Source of the DNA: Monilinia fructicola
Taxonomy: Eukaryota; Ascomycota; Leotiomycetes; Helotiales; Sclerotiniaceae
Reading direction: 5' to 3'
DNA length: 64,000 nt
Assembly: GCA_008692225.1 (NCBI GenBank)
Contig: VICG01000007.1
Span: forward strand, 1,337,501-1,401,500
The notes under the pieces are model-generated. The model was not told the origin of the DNA, did not search any database, and saw nothing but the letters and a program-made list of their open reading frames with translations. Shown one piece after another: positions 10,971 through 23,958 of this stretch; within the stretch, counting starts at the first letter, position 1, and each line of letters opens with the position of its first letter. The position numbers and the translations under genes are program-made.

Positions 10971-13900
10971 TATGTGGTCGGAGATTTTCTCGGTCGATGT
11001 AATCATTTAGATACTCGGAAAAGTCAAAAATAAACCTTGGAATGCGCGCTTGAAACTTCTACCTCGAGAGTCTCTACTGCACAGAGTACAGAGCAGATGG
11101 GAGGGGAATCTAATATGAGACAATGAGTGTCACCGCCAAAAATCAAAGATTAATTGATGTCTAGATAGATTAATTGAATTGATGCTGATACTGTATACTG
11201 CAATAGTGTGTCATCATCGTGGCTTCGGAGGCATAAGCCCGTAGCATGCATGCCATGTGGGAAAGACTAGAATGGTAGACCAATAAGTAGCATCGGCTAT
11301 TTGTACCTTTTTCTCTCGAAATGGTCTCCACTAACTCCAAGAAGATATCGTCGTCGTCAGATAATAATATGACGATTACTGAACTGGATACAAATGCAGT
11401 AACGATTTGGAACCGTCTAACTTCGACAACGTGAGGTTTAGCCTAACTAGCTATCTAAGATCTAATATCTAATCCCGATTAAACGATCGTTCCAACGGGA
11501 ATACCGGAAATATAAGAGAATAAGAAATAAAAGTGGATGGAAAAAGTATATATTTGGTCAATTCTTTAAATCAGACACAACATTACTTGTATTTAAGCAT
11601 CAAATATTGGGTCGATTCGGTTAGCATGAAACCTCAGTTTGTCGAGACTAGACGATAATCGTTTATGCCGATATGGTTCCGTGGATACGCAGTACTCCTC
11701 TGTACAGTCGGTGTGATACAGTATATTATGATTCCAGTTATTGATGTTGCATTTTTCTTCATTTTCTTCGTTTTGAAGTTTCACTCACTGCTGACTGCGA
11801 CGAAAGGTCTCCCCACATATAGTGGACATGATGCACGAGTAGCAAAGCTGCATCTTCTCCCACTTTTCATTCCAATCAGCAATTGGATTTCATACAGTCA
11901 GTTGGATATCCACCAATCCACCAAAACCCCACGAATGGGCGACGATCCGGTCATCGTTTCCATTTTAATATTGGAAAAGTATCGTTCAATCTCGCTGAAT
12001 CTCGCTGGACCTCGCTGAACTTGGTAATTTGGTCGGATGAAATTGATTGCTACTATTCCCTTGTATTATTGAGCTGAACTGTAAAAAGCCGAGGTTACCA
12101 CTCAGGGAATGGCGTTTTGATGCTTTTGATTCAGACACTGTTAGTGACAAGAAGATCTAGACGACTTTGAAAAAAAAAGTATCACAACGCTTTTCTTCAT
12201 ACGGGGTTCGTCCTGTATCTAGAAATGTGATGAATTCGAATACGATACTCAACGGTTTTAAACTTCCCCTCCCAAGACACATTTCCCGTTCAAACTGTTC
12301 CTGAAGAAAGGTACCCACGAGCAAAACACGCTTTTCATGCTTCATGCAACCCCATGAAGTGGTTCAATGGCCGAGGTGTGTGGTGGTCGCCGTGGCTGTC
12401 TGCACGAACCTGTAACACTGGATTGTCCTATAAATAAATCAATTATTAATGTTGTAGGTGTACATACGACGTATAGTAAGTGGTAATATCATGCACTCTT
12501 TTGATTGTGCAGGTCCCCAAATCATCGGCGATCAGACGATGAGTATTGCTTCAACATTCAATCCCGGGGAAAATGAAATGAGCAACATAAAAATATTACA
12601 TACATGATGATTATCAGTTGATGAAAATACGAAGAGTACGAATGAAGCAATACTCGCAAATTCTCACAATAGGTCACAGTTTCCGGGCGTGGGAATCCGA
12701 GAGCTTGGATGAGGGATCGGACTACTATCAAGGAAGATAGTTTAGAAGGATCTTCAGTAATGTGCTCGCTTGTGATGCATGTATCAATATTATATTGGTG
12801 AGTTCGTACAGGCCTCTAAAGCAATGTAGAAGCCATCATGATTAGGTATGTTCCATTGCCAGATAGTGAATTGTGTATTGTGCAGCGAGGAAGTGCGACA
12901 TGGTCATACCAAATGCAGGCTTAATGATGTACAGTACAGGAAGAAAAAGAGAAATCCCACGTGCGAAGGTGTCTTTTTGCTAGGAAAATCGCGGCTGTAC
13001 TACCACACCGGGCACACCCATACCGCTACCGTAAAGAAACACGACCCAACTTCATACCATGAACCCTGAGCAAAGAACCCAGAGAATTAGAAGATCATGA
13101 TTGCTTAGATTGATCGACAGCAACAAATGGTCATGGCTTCGGTCTTTATGGAGAATTTGAAGATCCTATTAAATTGTCTGGTGAGGTTAGGGGTATTTAT
13201 GATCCATGCAGAACCTTTAATCTCCAAGAACGCCCAGCCGCTGACACACCCAGAGACTAGAACCGGGTTGTTCCTCTCGTGGCATTCCGTCGGAACTGAG
13301 AGGGGGGAAACGAGACCAGAGTCTCGATAGATTATCGAGCAGGAGAAGAGGATCTTGAAGAGACGGAGAGAGGGGAACAGAGGCCAAGAAGCACTTATCC
13401 AGTTCATGTTTTTGTGATACCCGATCTGAAAGTGTCGGAGTTGGGCAAGTCAAGTCTTTTGGATCTAGGAGAAAGTTAAAAGTTGTTGATACGATATGCA
13501 AAGATGCAAAGGTGCCAGAAAAAAATACAAGAAAATCCAATGTTCTGAAGAACACAAATACTTCCGAATGATACCTAGGTATTACTTCATTTGGATCTTA
13601 GTACTACAAAGAAGTTCAAGGGTCAAGGGGGGTGGATAGCAGAGGGTGGGTTTGATGCGCGGGTGTGGAGAGATAAATCTACGACAGTGCAGAACTAAAA
13701 CATGCATCTTAGAGACTCGAGCTTTTATTCCTCGGATCTCAATTTCATTAATTATCTTACAAGGAGGATCGATGCAGCTTGCAAATCATCGTCACTCGGC
13801 GTGAAAGAAGATCAATCAAGGGAAGGAATGCAACGCAACCATATGAGCATCTCAACCGCTGTCAAAATTTTCATCAACTAGCATACGCATCGCTTGAGCT

Positions 13901-14950
13901 TGGAATTGAGATTGAGATTGAGATTGAGGGGAATTGCACAGAGTAGAGTAGTTGGCACCTCTATCGTTTTGGTTTTACGGCCTAGGCTCGTCACGCTCAT
14001 TAGAGCCCGGTTTAATTCAATTTTATTGGTGTGGCTGCATACTAACGTTTGATAATGCACACTATCGAACAAAGGAGCTATGAGCTCGCCGATTCGCACG
14101 AGTCGTCAGCACCAAATATGGACTCTTTCGGGCGTCCTGGTTGACAGGTAAGTTAGGGTGCTAAGCGGCGGTACCCGCAAACTGTTAGCTCTTCACAGCT
14201 CTAAGACCAGTCCCTAAGTGATTTTGGCCATAGGATGACCGGTTTTGCAGTTAGTGAGCCAGAGAGCAGGAAAAATACCTTGCTCAATGAATATGCGAGA
14301 GACCTTTGCTATGCACAACAAACCCTATTGATGAGCTTCTAATCCAACCCCCTATCAAACCAAAGTTTCCAAGAAAGCCCACTTTCTAAACTGTATACCA
14401 ATATATAGACAATCTATGCGTGGTAGATCTCAAAAATAATTACCCAATAAATGGGGCTTTCTTCTTTATTTGCCAGGGCTCACAATTGCTTCCAGGTCTT
14501 GCTGCATTCCCCCAAATGATTCAATCTCACCGGGACTGTCCCCCATCATATTATACTTTCACTCTAGAGTCTTTCTTATCAAGCCACAGTGAGCACTGTC
14601 TCTATTGACACTATTAGGCCTAGGATGACAATGTCCTGTGAGTGAGCTATATGCTTTAGCGGACACCAGTCCTCAGTAGAATATGGCCAAGGTAGGACAT
14701 CAGAATAGAAACGATGGCGCCAGAAGAACAAGGGTACCAGGATCCCAGGTACATAGTAAGGCATGCTAGGGCTGTAGATGAAGCTGGAGCTGACAGGCAT
14801 TCATTTTGATTCGGTCTGCCAATGCCCAGGGGGTGCTGCTGGTTGGTGTCGTCGCATGTCTCTAGAGTGATTTGTTGATCCTTTTGTATTGGTATGCTTT
14901 TGAAGAAAGCTTCCCTTGCCACAAACCTTAAATCGTTCTCGAAGACCAAC

Positions 14951-15732
14951 GTCGATCAATCGTTTAGACTCGTCATATCCGTTCCTTTCCTTTTTCTTCT
15001 CCTTCATTCCTTATTGATCTTCTTCTTGGCCACAAACTTGCTGTTGAAGAACTGGAATCATCGTTTATAACTTCCGATATCTCAACGTCCAACCCTAAAG
15101 GTAGGATTTCCAGACTGTCCTCCTGTGGCGTGAAATCCTATTCTCTCATTCGTCATCAAGGCTTTCGGACTCCCACGGGCTGCTTATCCTCCCCAAAGAA
15201 GCATTCTTTGTCTCCGCTTGAAACTACCTGGCATAGATCAGTCCTTTCTATCACACTTCAAGCCACAGATTCCCTTCGCTTTACCTATCCTCCAGCGTCT
15301 TACATACTTCAATATCAATAATAATGGGCTCGTGAAGTCCCTGGAATCGATGCGCAACTTGGTTTGATGCATTTCTTGCCGCTCGACTATCTCTCTACTG
15401 CTTTCGACGCCAATAAAAAGTGCCGCAGCCTGCTTAATTCGACATCACCAAATACAGTGCACCCATCAGTTCGCTTCTTCTATGCGTCTGATTCAATCTA
15501 ATCTTGGAGTATCCTTTAACTTGCTTTGAAGAGCATCAAGTAGTGAATGTTTGTATACTCATCTTCTAATCTTCTAGAATCATAAGCGTTGCACTTTTGG
15601 GTAGTTTTAGTCTTAAAGAGGTTTTTTTATAAGACTCATATTCACTGGCACCGGAATCATTCGCGAAAAGAGCCCCAGTTGATGGCAGTCTCTGTCCAAA
15701 GTTCATTCAACTCCAAGTCCATTTCCTGGAGC
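14951..15732 (+). promoter_or_regulatory. pyrimidine-rich promoter and probable long leader of the Zn2Cys6 gene
   Basis: The plus strand is rich in C and T (TTCCTTTTTCTTCTCC near 14988, many CTT/TCC tracts) up to the start codon, as is common in leaders of fungal regulatory genes. Short upstream ATGs occur (for example 15130). No TATA box stands out. Confidence 0.3.
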
Positions 15733-17237
15733 ATGGCCGATCTACCACACCACAACTTTTCAAGAGGAAACCCAAATCAAATACCCTCAATGGCCTACCC
15801 ATATCATACAATGAACCCAGGTATCGACCAAAACATGATGCCTGGCTATAATCATCATATGGAGCCACACTCACCATTGAATGGGCAGGGGCCATCTCCA
15901 TCTAACAGAGACCTTGAAGCATCTTCTTTTTCAAAGTCCTCGAAAGACGCCAAAGCGAAGCGGTCAATGTCTACTCCAAACATCAGAACTTCTGGAAATA
16001 CTGACGCAGCTGCCTTGGCTTTGGTTAATGAAAAGAGAAGAAACAAGTTGGGTTATCACAGAACTTCGGTAGCTTGTGGTAAGCTTTCATATCGTCTGTC
16101 AAAGACAGATTTGATTTGTCTTTCAGTCAAAATTGAAATTGATGGACATGCTAACTTGCCATTCATAGGTCATTGTCGCCGTCGCAAAATCAGATGCATC
16201 CCAGCTCCAGCAGACCCTCAGAATAGATGCTCTAATTGCATTAGATTAAAAAAAGGAATGTAACTTCTATCCCGTTGATCAGCAACCTCAGCCAGAACCT
16301 AAGCGTCGAGGGTCCAAAGCCCAGAGTGGAACCGGAGGAGCCTCTGAATCATCTTCGCCATCAATCCCATCCAGTCAATTGCCCGATATGCAGCCTAACC
16401 TTCCGTATCATCTAAGCATGCCAGTAATCCAGAACTTAGGAGGAGTTCAAACTAAAAAAGAGATGACCGAGAGTTTTTCTCCAGATGACAAGGGTATGTA
16501 GTAGCGACTTCCATGGAGTTTTCTACTGACAGGTCCCTAGTCGTAAATTCATCGCAGAATTTTGACTACAGCGGTGGGCCGCCCGCTTGGGTGGCCTCAG
16601 AAGTCTCCCCGGGTACCAAAACCCCAGCAGACATGTCTGGAAACTACTGGTCCACCAGCTCTCAAGAATCTCCAATGACTCCAGGTTTCTCACCTTACAT
16701 CGCTCCCAACATGCACATGGGCAATGCGCAGAACTGGCAAAGCAGAGGACATCATGGTCAATCCGAAACCAACGCAAGAGAGCCGGAATGGCCAGTACCA
16801 CAACGATCTGTTTCGTACAGTAACTTGGAAGGAATGCAGGCCAGCAGTCAACACTCCGCTTATGTCGCCCCACAACCGACGGATCCGTATGCTTCCGTGA
16901 GAACCCCGTGCCCACAATGGTGCCATGTATCCTCAGAATATTACAACTACGCATCCCGCACTCGGCTGCCGAGATTTCATCCGCATCAACAATCGGAACA
17001 GCCTATACACATTCTGTGACTCCGATGTCCGCCGGATCTTACACAGGCTGGAATCAACCATATCCCGGTGGTTATGCGAAGGTTCCGACTGGAGTTGATA
17101 CTTATACTTCGTGGAATGGCGGCCAAGGAGGACAGCGTATCGTCGAAGAAGAAGAAAGTGCGGTAGGATATCCCGGATATGCCAGTTCTGGAGGCGGGGT
17201 CAATTATGCTGGGCAGCCACATGCAGCAGGCCGTTAG
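15733..17237 (+). CDS. Zn2Cys6 fungal transcription factor, frameshifted in this sequence
   Basis: Nuclear DNA-binding regulator of the fungal binuclear zinc-cluster type. Exons are 15733-16078, 16169-16493 and 16541-17237. Intron 1 (GTAAGC, branch GCTAAC, end CATAG) splits the cluster after its first Cys, giving ACGHCRRRKIRC, then NRCSNCIRLKK. The last Cys pair needs a frame change: an A7 run at 16248-16254 has one base too many for LKKECNFYPV. Intron 2 is 16494-16540 (GTATGT...CCTAG). Exon 3 is Ser/Pro/Gln/Gly-rich and needs further frame changes around 16905-16955 before ending in the clear frame with VNYAGQPHAAGR. All exons together are a multiple of 3, so the shifts cancel. Start at 15733 has a good context (GAGCATGGCC); 15682 is an alternative. 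The KLGYHRTSVACGHC context resembles Moc3-like regulators, from memory and unverified. Confidence 0.75.
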
Positions 17238-17910
17238 CGGGGCAAGGAATACATTTCAGTTGAGCAAGATCACATTACGGATCGCGGTTAAGTTTTTGGA
17301 CGATTGGCGCATGAAAATTGGTTATTCTTCCCGGCATACATGGACCAATTTCGCGACTGGAGTAAATTTTGAGCAAGGGAAAGCGACAAGGGCTTTTCAT
17401 TAGCACAATTGTAAATGCGACCTCACCGAAGACCACAATAAAACAAAAGCACCCTTTTGTATATACTGAACACCAATTCTGGGAATTTTCTTTACTTGGA
17501 ACAGTGGGGACGTTTTTGATGCGAAACGATATGCAATGGACTGGTTTGGAGGTTGGCTTTTCTATAATTATTGGAGGGGGCGGGCGAGGGAAGATACAGC
17601 GTTTTTTATTTTATTTTTATTTTTTCAACCTGGCGATATCAAGGGAGATACTATGTAGGTAATCTCATGGCGGTGGGTTCTCATTAACATCAGGGCAAAC
17701 AAAGAGCAAGGGACAGTCGTTATATACCAAAAGAGGTAAAAGGGTAGGGATTATGTAGGCAGGATAGCTACATCTCTGCTCGTTTTCTGTGAGCAAATCC
17801 CTGATATATTCATAGCGAGATTTAGTATATACCACAAAAAACTTCCTTTACAATCAAAGAACTTAAAATCTGCAAAGCATCTTCCATCCAGTTTGACTAC
17901 TTGGATATAT

Positions 17911-18033
17911 GTGTGTGTTGATGTGTTGATGTGTTGATGTGTTGATGTGTTGATGTGTTGATGTGTGTTGATGTGTTGATGTGTTGATGTGTTGATGTGT
18001 TGATGTGTGGATGTGTGGATGTGTGGATGTGTT
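17911..18033. repeat. 8-bp minisatellite (GTGTTGAT)n
   Basis: About 14 tandem units of GTGTTGAT with a few GTGTGTTGAT and GTGTGGAT variants, the latter clustered at the 3' end. It lies downstream of the Zn2Cys6 gene and upstream of the DUF202 gene. Confidence 0.9.
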
Positions 18034-18471
18034 GTATATATGAAGAGTATTGAAATTGGCTAAATGTCACGATCTAGACTGAATGAAAGCAGCGGGAGGG
18101 TAGAACGACTACTTCATGCCTCAGGCATTACTAATAGTCCCTCCATACACATCCTGGAAGGACTAGACACAATCTTACCTAATGTATTACAAATATCCAC
18201 TATTGATCTAACCCTTACCTACCGAGCGAAGATAAAGGTCGGACATGCTTCACTCTGTAATTCTTCCATAGCAATCATCGATCAACGTAACACGAACAAA
18301 GCCTTCACCCAATGCCCTTGTAAAACCTAAGTATATAAATTATATTACTTACAGTCATGTCTCCTTACGGGTTGGGCCGATTCGTCGGAATGTTTGAGGT
18401 ATTTCTCCATTTCTTAAGTCTTATCTACCTCTACCGGTGCTAAAGTATTCCTTACAACCTTTATCCTCACC

Positions 18472-19015
18472 ATGAATTGCCTACTAAATATCCTGGAGCC
18501 TCATCCGGAAGATAGATTACATTTACGCTTACATCGAGCGCGGTCCGTCATTCTAACGGCGCAAGAGTTGGTCCCCTTTTGTTATTCCCCGGCTTTGAAA
18601 TATAGAATACGGGCGTTGCGGGGTCGTGTATATTGGATATGTACGTATGGACTGACTGACATGTTCTGGAAAATAAACAGACTTGTGGAAATTCGAGCCG
18701 CCCAGAGAACCTTCGAGGGAGCATATATACGGACCGCTCTAGGACAGTTTAGCTTCGCTTTGGTGGTATTGAAGATTTTTACCGCCGAGTTCTACAGTAT
18801 TGGTGCATTATTTGCGACATATGGAGCTGGGATTTTGATGGTCAGCTTGTATAGGAGGTATGAGGGCAACAGGCAGTTTTTTCAGTGAAATCGATGGCGA
18901 TGGTATGGGAAGGAAGAAATTTAGAACCAGTGGGAATGCAGTGGTGGTTTTGACGACGCTGAGTCTTGTGGCTTATATTTTGCTGATTGGATTGACCATA
19001 AGGCTCGAAACCTAA
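18472..19015 (+). CDS. DUF202-type small integral membrane protein, one frameshift
   Basis: The frame from 18472 contains VEIRAAQRTFEGAYIRTAL followed by a hydrophobic segment (LGQFSFALVVLKIF) and a second one (GALFATYGAGILMVSLY), matching the R-TFLA-IRT-L pattern and topology of DUF202 proteins. It stops early at the T6 run 18877-18882. Reading with one T less continues with EIDGDGMGRKKFRTSGNAV and a third membrane helix (VVVLTTLSLVAYILLIGL) to TAA at 19013-19015, about 180 residues. The extension fits the family so well that the extra T looks like an error or a very recent mutation. The N-terminal 70 residues are less family-like, and an exon with MSPYGLGRFVGMFE at 18357 may belong to the real 5' end. 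Function of the family is unknown. Confidence 0.55.
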
Positions 19016-21397
19016 AGCCCCTGGGTAGGCTGACTACATGGGCGGGATAGCCAATGGAACAGACATTCGTCACGGCACAGGGGTCCGGAGACGAGACGAC
19101 CGATATTAAGGCCGCGGATAAGATGACAGAAGAAGAGGGCAGGGGATACAGAAAGCCGACCAGAATTCGGCATTATTCACGACCATTTATGAACAACAGA
19201 AGCAGATATGGCATACGTCTTCAACACTATTCCATACACCAATAGCGAAGCACTCGCCTTTATGTCCTTTCGCGAAGGTGGTCATCCATCTACATCATGT
19301 CGGACTTTCCATAACAGGTGCATTGAAGGTAAATCCGCCGGATAAAGGCTTCTTGAGAACAGGATCAGATAAATAATCAAATTCATCCAGCTTATGACTA
19401 TCACAATACAATTTGCTGAACGAGACAGTCTTTTCTAGTGGACCTCCAATCTGACTTTGAGTTAGCCTGCCTATCCTTTTCCTCCAGGTCCAGGGGACTT
19501 ATTTGAGGAATGGATTATCAGACGATCATAGAAAGGGGCATTGTGCTTCAACACTTTCCACGTAATAATATCGATTCATGCAGCCTTTTTAACGGCGGTG
19601 AAAGTCTTGGTGTTAGACGGAATGCATCCTTAGTTGAGCACTAATGGCGGGGATAACAGTTACTAGACCCAGCCTTCGAAGTTTTGGGAGAAGGAAAACC
19701 CTCCAGGAACAGCCCGCACACTATTGGGGATTGATTTGGCAGATGCGATCATGGGTGTATATGGTCTCAGCTTCGCGCACTTAGAAATCAATTAATCAAT
19801 CTCTCTACTTTTACAGCCTACATAGAGAAGAGCCCACTCTCAACACGTCAGCATCTAGCAAATTTCGTCGGAAATCTCAAAGGGTGGGTTTGATGGTCAC
19901 TTCTATATCTAACACCTGATTTGCTCGACTGTACGATTGTTATTTCCTGGATCATCTTAGCTTCCTCTTCCTTGCACCAGCATGATACTGGTGTCGGGTG
20001 CACTAAGCATAAAACTTGGAGCTTGCATCCATGATAGTGTCCAATACGATTACAAATCAGCATTTGACACTTTCTCTCTTCTAGTATGGCATCTCTTTTA
20101 CGCCTCTTAGGGTATTCTTCGGCCAGGTTGTGGTCTTTATCCATCCCTTGTGGCTCTTTTCGTATATTTCCGAGTTGTCTTAGTCTGTATAATGCCGGGG
20201 CACCGGATATCTTAGTGAGACGCCAAAAATCGTGCCTTGAACTACTGTTTGTTTCATTCTGATTGACATCTGCGGTCATTTACGAATTAGGGTGGATGGA
20301 TGCCAGGGCCGTTTTGACGTAATCCCCACATTGGGGCCTGCAGAATGTTGCATAGTATCATTGCTGTTCTGAGATGGCAATAATTGGCAACCAGCACATT
20401 CGGAACACTGCACTTGCTTTGATAGCACGAGGATACTGTACACAACTAACGCACGATAACTCCAGTCCACGGGTGTATCTTACACAGAGTTCGCTTAGCT
20501 AATTTGTACAGACAACGAGACACATGGATATGAACCAGTTCTCTCCCGTTGATGATGCGCGAGCATAAGTCGTGATGCTGGCATGAACTTCAAGTAATTT
20601 CAAATGGATTCTTGAATACTGTCTGAATGATACATGAAATACAGAATTCATGCAAGTTCCCATACACTTCAAATTGCTGATCGTTTGAATAGGGGGCATT
20701 GGACTGTGCCGCCGTGTTTGCTGCAGTGGCAGTTTTGATCTGCATGTATATCTGAATGTTTATTGTTTTCTTGCCTCGTACTGGCCTCATACTGCGCAGA
20801 CATCTCAAAATCAATATCAACATAAAACTAGCTTTCATCTCAGCATTTCTTGTTCCTGTTAGCTCTATCCAATTTACTTGCTACAAAACAATATCTAGAA
20901 CCAGCTTCTTTGCGTTTGTCGGGCCTAGCGAAGCATATCTGATCGATCCTGACCTGGTAGACCGAGAGGTCAATAGTTTAAGCTCATGGTCATATCCTAT
21001 ATTTTGCACGCATGAAATTGCCATATCGCATTCTTCTTCCCTCGTCTTAGTTGGTAGTGTGTCGAAGTCCTTCCATACCCCCAATGTACGGCATCTTAGC
21101 CCGAATATCAATTTCCTGCATGATTGTTACACGGCAGAAATAACGATTGACGGCCATGTCGACTGTCTGGCAGACTGCGCCCTACCTGCATGCTTTACTT
21201 GTGCCGTAGATGTCAACAATGCATCTTAACCATCCATAATTCTTCCAAAAATATCTGAGTCCCCGATTTCAATCGCCGAAGGTATATCATGTAGGCCAAG
21301 TGCCGGTGGGAGCGTTTTTCTCATATAGTCTGGACGTCGGCATTCGATTTGACCATCTTCACGCTGCACTACTCTGGATAGTTTTTTTGCGGTAGAG
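19016..21397. other. no supported gene; possible decayed exons
   Basis: Overlapping short frames only. On the minus strand near 20690-20830 there is a protein-like piece (CHCSKHGGTVQCPLF) preceded by a plausible intron of about 55 nt (GTAAAT, GCTAAC, CTAG) that would link to the 20881-21111 frame, but that frame has a stop at the join. The minus frames 19848-20279 and 20276-20470 are open but unrecognised. Confidence 0.3.
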
Positions 21398-21975
21398 ATG
21401 CCTTCTTGCTCTTACAGATCAAATTCAATATTGCTGGAGCTTCTCAAGGAGAGGCAGGAGCAAGAAAGTGTGACTGGGGAAGATGAGTATGCCAAGATAT
21501 ATTCAATTCAGAGAAATGCATGACTTCAATACTAAAAGATTTACAGTGGAATATATCGCATCATTTACATACAGAATTGATCATTCGACAAACAACTCCT
21601 TTTTCCAACTCGAGTAGTGTTCCAGGTTTTTGTCTAAGCTTCGAAAGACAAAAGTCCTTTCAATATTTGATCGATGTACGAGCAAGGAGATCTTGGCCGT
21701 ATCTGGAATATGGACTGGGAAACTTACGACAAAACCATGAATTCGCCTTATTGAAGGTCTTGCGTCAGAGTCTGTTCCCTATTACCTATCTTAGGTATGC
21801 AGGCTTCCACATAGAATATCCCGTGCTCCATGAGATCTGTTTACGGCAACTCTTTGGAGATAAGGTGACTGCTTATGACTTGTTCGAACAGGGTGGTAAG
21901 ATTCGGAAGGTAGAGGTCTTGGTCACTAATCCCAGAGACGGAATAGTTCAATTACCATTCAAAGAGCACGCCTGA
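21398..21975 (+). CDS. unrecognised open region, probably one broken or spliced gene
   Basis: A frame from 21398 (MPSCSYRSNSILLELLKE) is charged and helix-like and stops after about 40 codons at 21522. A second frame from 21520 overlaps it (ATGA) and stays open for 151 codons to 21975 (includes YLEYGLGNLRQNHEFALL and LRQLFGDKVTAYDLFEQGG). The two may be one gene with a 1-base shift. No domain or signal peptide is recognised. Confidence 0.25.
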
Positions 21976-23958
21976 TCGCTCGTACTGCCGTTTAAGGTTG
22001 TAGTTGACACTGGACCGCCAAAGGGGTTGACACCGGAAATCAACGTCTAATGCGAACTAAATGAGGGGAATGGGTCACCACAGGTTTTGATCAATATGGC
22101 AAGTCTCTTACTGCATCTCCGTTGTTGTATTTATTGAACATTTTTTCGTGGGTATGGAATCCCTAAAGGGGGAGATACACGTTTTTAGTTCAACGCATTC
22201 GGAAACGCTCAGAGATTTGAAAGACGCGCCCATACTGTAGCACTTTCTTCCGACAACGATATCTCACCTCTACTAATTAACTGGGGCTCGCACATCCACG
22301 TGATTGACATCATCACAAATTCGATGTTGCGGCACAAATTTTCACAAGCTTGAGGCGCGTAACACCTAAACTTTAATTCACACTCGACTGTCACAACATA
22401 TTCCTTTCTTTTTTATGTTCCGAGGGGCTCTTTGTATACGATAACAATATATAAATCGGTGACCTCATGATATGGTCGCCGACCTCGCGCAAGGTTCATC
22501 AAGTTTTGGCCAATCAATATCATTCAGCTCCAAACTGACGCCTGTCGCAAGCGCTTGGTTTGCGATGTAGCGTTTTTGAACTTGGCGATTACAGCGTTGT
22601 TGCGAGCTCATCCCCAATCATAAGCGCCTTATGCTTAAATCAACGATTCGACGCAGGAACGATGATATCTTGGTACTTGCTCGATGATATCGTGAGCCTC
22701 GAAGTCGTCTATCTCTCACCTGTACACCCTTGTACTACACTATTGATGACCAAACCAGCAAGGCTGAGATTCCATCATCAAGGTTGAGTATATCCCTAGG
22801 CCTAACATCTACTACAGCGTCGGCACTGCATGTAAGCTGAGATGTTTCTGAAACGCCGTCAATCATTGTCAAATAATACACGGCCCAGAGGATGTTCTTC
22901 AGCGTTGTGGAACTACCTGCTAGAAGAGGCGTCCTGATCTTCAACAAGAGTGCTTTTTGATGTGTAATATTGACGTTTCGAAATTGTCACACATCCAATC
23001 TATATCTCGATCCTTGAGATCGATAGTTTGTTCATGGGTCTATAATCACAAAAAATTGCTCAACAACTGGGGTAATTAAACATGAATCAATCAAGGTGTT
23101 CACTAAAAATTAAGGCATCATTGTTCATAATTGAATTGAAATTATTTTCCTTCAACTGGACAGATCTTTTACGCTCGGTTCGTCCATATTAATCTGGCGA
23201 TTAGCAAAGAAAGAAAGTAGAAAGGAATATCGCCCGTTGAAAATCCAGATCTTCGGTCTGCAGTACGAGATCGTGGTCTATTCAATATTGATTGCGTTAG
23301 TCCACACTACAATTGGTACTCGCAGGAAATATGTCAATTGGACAAATGGCAGCCAGTGATGGGCGCCGCATCGAAATTTGGTGGTAGCGGGTATATCCGC
23401 TAAAGGAACCACTTTGTGATAGACACCCACAGCTGGTGCACAGCCATTCCATGATCGGTGGACTTCCCTTTTGGGACGTTCAATTTCTATGGGTTCTATT
23501 TCCACACGGCACGTCAGCGTTCTTTTACCATGGCCATGGGCTTATCATCTTTAGTACAGTAAGCCTTTAGAGTTCTACTGAAGACAACGCCCCCAGCTGC
23601 TTACAAGTTGGAAACGAAGGAATTAAACAGTATGTTAGATGACTAATACTAGCCCTACAGGCCCACTCCAAAAGATCCATCAGACGTTGAGCCTGTTCCA
23701 ACATGGCCAACATTCTCTCTTTCTGGAAATCATCCTGAGTGTTTACGGCTATCCCTCCCAGTTAGTAAATTGCCAATAACAGCTCACTTAGAGCTCTACT
23801 AAGTCACAAGCTACCATTAGCCTGGGCGCTATTTTCCCTGTTCACCCGTCTTGCTCCAAGTGCTTCGAAACTGTACATATAGAAACGGGCAGTCTCTATC
23901 GTTCATTTCTAGTAACCATTTTTGTATAAAAACATATATTTTTCTGAATTTCGACGCC
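21976..23958. other. no supported gene
   Basis: Short frames only. The minus frame 23278-23505 (ERPKREVHRSWNGCAPAVG) is protein-like but isolated. The last 100 bases are the probable leader of the aminotransferase gene. Confidence 0.35.

Larger units (their letters stand above)
8066..14950. other. 7-kb gene-poor region with isolated coding-like scraps
   Basis: No complete gene is visible. Scraps worth noting: a minus-strand open stretch 10849-11058 without an ATG (PRFIFDFSEYLNDYIDREN followed by a Lys/Asn-rich tail encoded by GAACAAGAA-type repeats); a possible first exon at 11321-11432 (+, MVSTNSKKISSSSDNN, ending at a GTGAGG donor) with no second exon found; and a short GAGATT repeat at 13905-13928. 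Nothing suggests a transposon with terminal repeats. Sequence composition does not change sharply. Confidence 0.4.

Noticed and set aside
5200..15700. transposon relics with terminal repeats
   Set aside because: I could not find matching direct or inverted ends, nor reverse transcriptase or transposase motifs in any frame.
20756..21229. 157-codon plus-strand open frame as a gene
   Set aside because: The minus strand over the same bases looks more protein-like and has an intron-like element; the plus product has no domain.
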